Of a stretch of 6,621 nt of DNA, positions 6,451-6,621 are shown piece by piece. Origin of the DNA: Gammaproteobacteria bacterium. Its GTDB lineage: Bacteria; Pseudomonadota; Gammaproteobacteria; Competibacterales; Competibacteraceae. Made by a program: the position numbers and the translations under genes. Each line of letters begins with the position of its first letter. Position 1 is the first letter of the stretch. The notes beneath the pieces were generated by a model, which saw nothing but the letters and a program-made list of their open reading frames with translations, made no database searches and was not told the origin of the DNA. The DNA is taken from the NCBI GenBank assembly GCA_003562535.1, contig PWUP01000272.1:1-6621 (forward strand). The letters are read 5' to 3'.

Positions 6451-6621
6451 TGCAAGACATCATCTGCATCGGTCGTGATGCGCGCAGCCATTCGCGCAGA
6501 CTGCTGAGATCATCCAGATCAATATCGTCACCTAAACTGCCGTCATCATTGACCCAACGCAGGCGGCTGAGGTCTTTGGTCAGAAACAGCACTTTGCCAT
6601 ACCATGAGGGGATGTGTTTCG
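6446..6621 (-). CDS. Unrecognised acidic protein, C-terminal part (enters from right edge)
   Basis: The minus-strand frame is open from the right edge for 57 codons to a TGA at 6448-6446. It begins KHIPSWYGKVLFLTKDL and continues RLRWVNDDGSLGDD, then an Asp/Leu-rich helix-like stretch (IDLDDLSSLREWLRA). The periodic pattern and lack of stops look like genuine coding sequence, and the WVNDDG turn followed by an acidic helix suggests a small folded domain. I do not recognise the family and assign no function. The last ~9 residues (SRPMQMMSCK) overlap, on the other strand, the end of the transposase remnant, so the true C-terminus may have been replaced by debris. No start is visible, since the gene extends beyond the window. 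Confidence 0.45.
   Translation of the reverse strand, partial: KHIPSWYGKVLFLTKDLSRLRWVNDDGSLGDDIDLDDLSSLREWLRASRPMQMMSCK

Larger units (their letters stand above)
6293..6621. other. Gene-poor right flank without an intact gene
   Basis: After the mrp stop codon no complete gene, terminator hairpin or RNA gene is evident. The stretch holds the short transposase-like remnant on the plus strand and the incoming unrecognised frame on the minus strand. The first ~40 bases show nothing I can name. Confidence 0.5.

Noticed and set aside
6225..6491. Minus-strand open frame of 88 codons beginning MAARITTDADD
   Set aside because: It overlaps the mrp 3' end and the transposase-like remnant on the other strand, has no family resemblance, and is rich in Arg/Ser as expected of an antisense frame.
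1..6621. CRISPR array, tRNA or rRNA genes
   Set aside because: No spaced direct repeats, cloverleaf-like sequence or conserved rRNA motif was seen on either strand.

Overview
The window looks like a gammaproteobacterial chromosome segment of moderate GC. A well-conserved core of three housekeeping-type genes sits between two stretches of gene debris and mobile-element remnants. The gammaproteobacterial assignment rests on metG and mrp (apbC) lying divergently next to each other, as in E. coli, and on the close resemblance of the MetG, Mrp and YjgR proteins to their enterobacterial homologues over their full lengths. No species is claimed.

Left flank (1 to about 1500). The left edge holds the C-terminal part of a group II intron reverse transcriptase/maturase on the minus strand. 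Its reading frame hits a stop where the rest of the protein should lie. Next comes an apparently intact toxin-antitoxin pair of the HigB2/HigA2 type on the plus strand, toxin first, with an 8-nt overlap. After it lie two gene fragments pointing in opposite directions: the last ~68 codons of an alkaline phosphatase/nucleotide pyrophosphatase-type gene (minus), and an internal slice of ~91 codons of a class III aminotransferase (plus). The aminotransferase slice stops exactly where a dispersed palindromic repeat of the 'CCCTCACCC...CCCTCTCCC...GGGAGAGGG' kind begins.

Core (1517 to 6292). On the minus strand are yjgR (HerA-like DUF853 ATPase, GTG start) and, upstream of it, metG (methionyl-tRNA synthetase with the C-terminal tRNA-binding domain). 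Across a ~100-bp divergent intergenic region, mrp/apbC (Fe-S cluster carrier P-loop ATPase) runs on the plus strand. metG and yjgR are 79 bp apart and could share a transcript. The divergent region carries a possible extended -10 promoter for mrp and a 22-bp inverted repeat in the metG leader.

Right flank (6293 to 6621). Directly after mrp there is no intact gene. A short plus-strand stretch resembles the C-terminal part of a DDE transposase. The right edge is entered by the C-terminal 57 codons of an unrecognised acidic protein on the minus strand.

I see no convincing undescribed multi-gene system. The points most worth a second look are the toxin-antitoxin module embedded among mobile-element and gene debris, the palindrome upstream of it that may be its operator, the repeat placed exactly at a gene breakpoint, and the unrecognised protein at the right edge.
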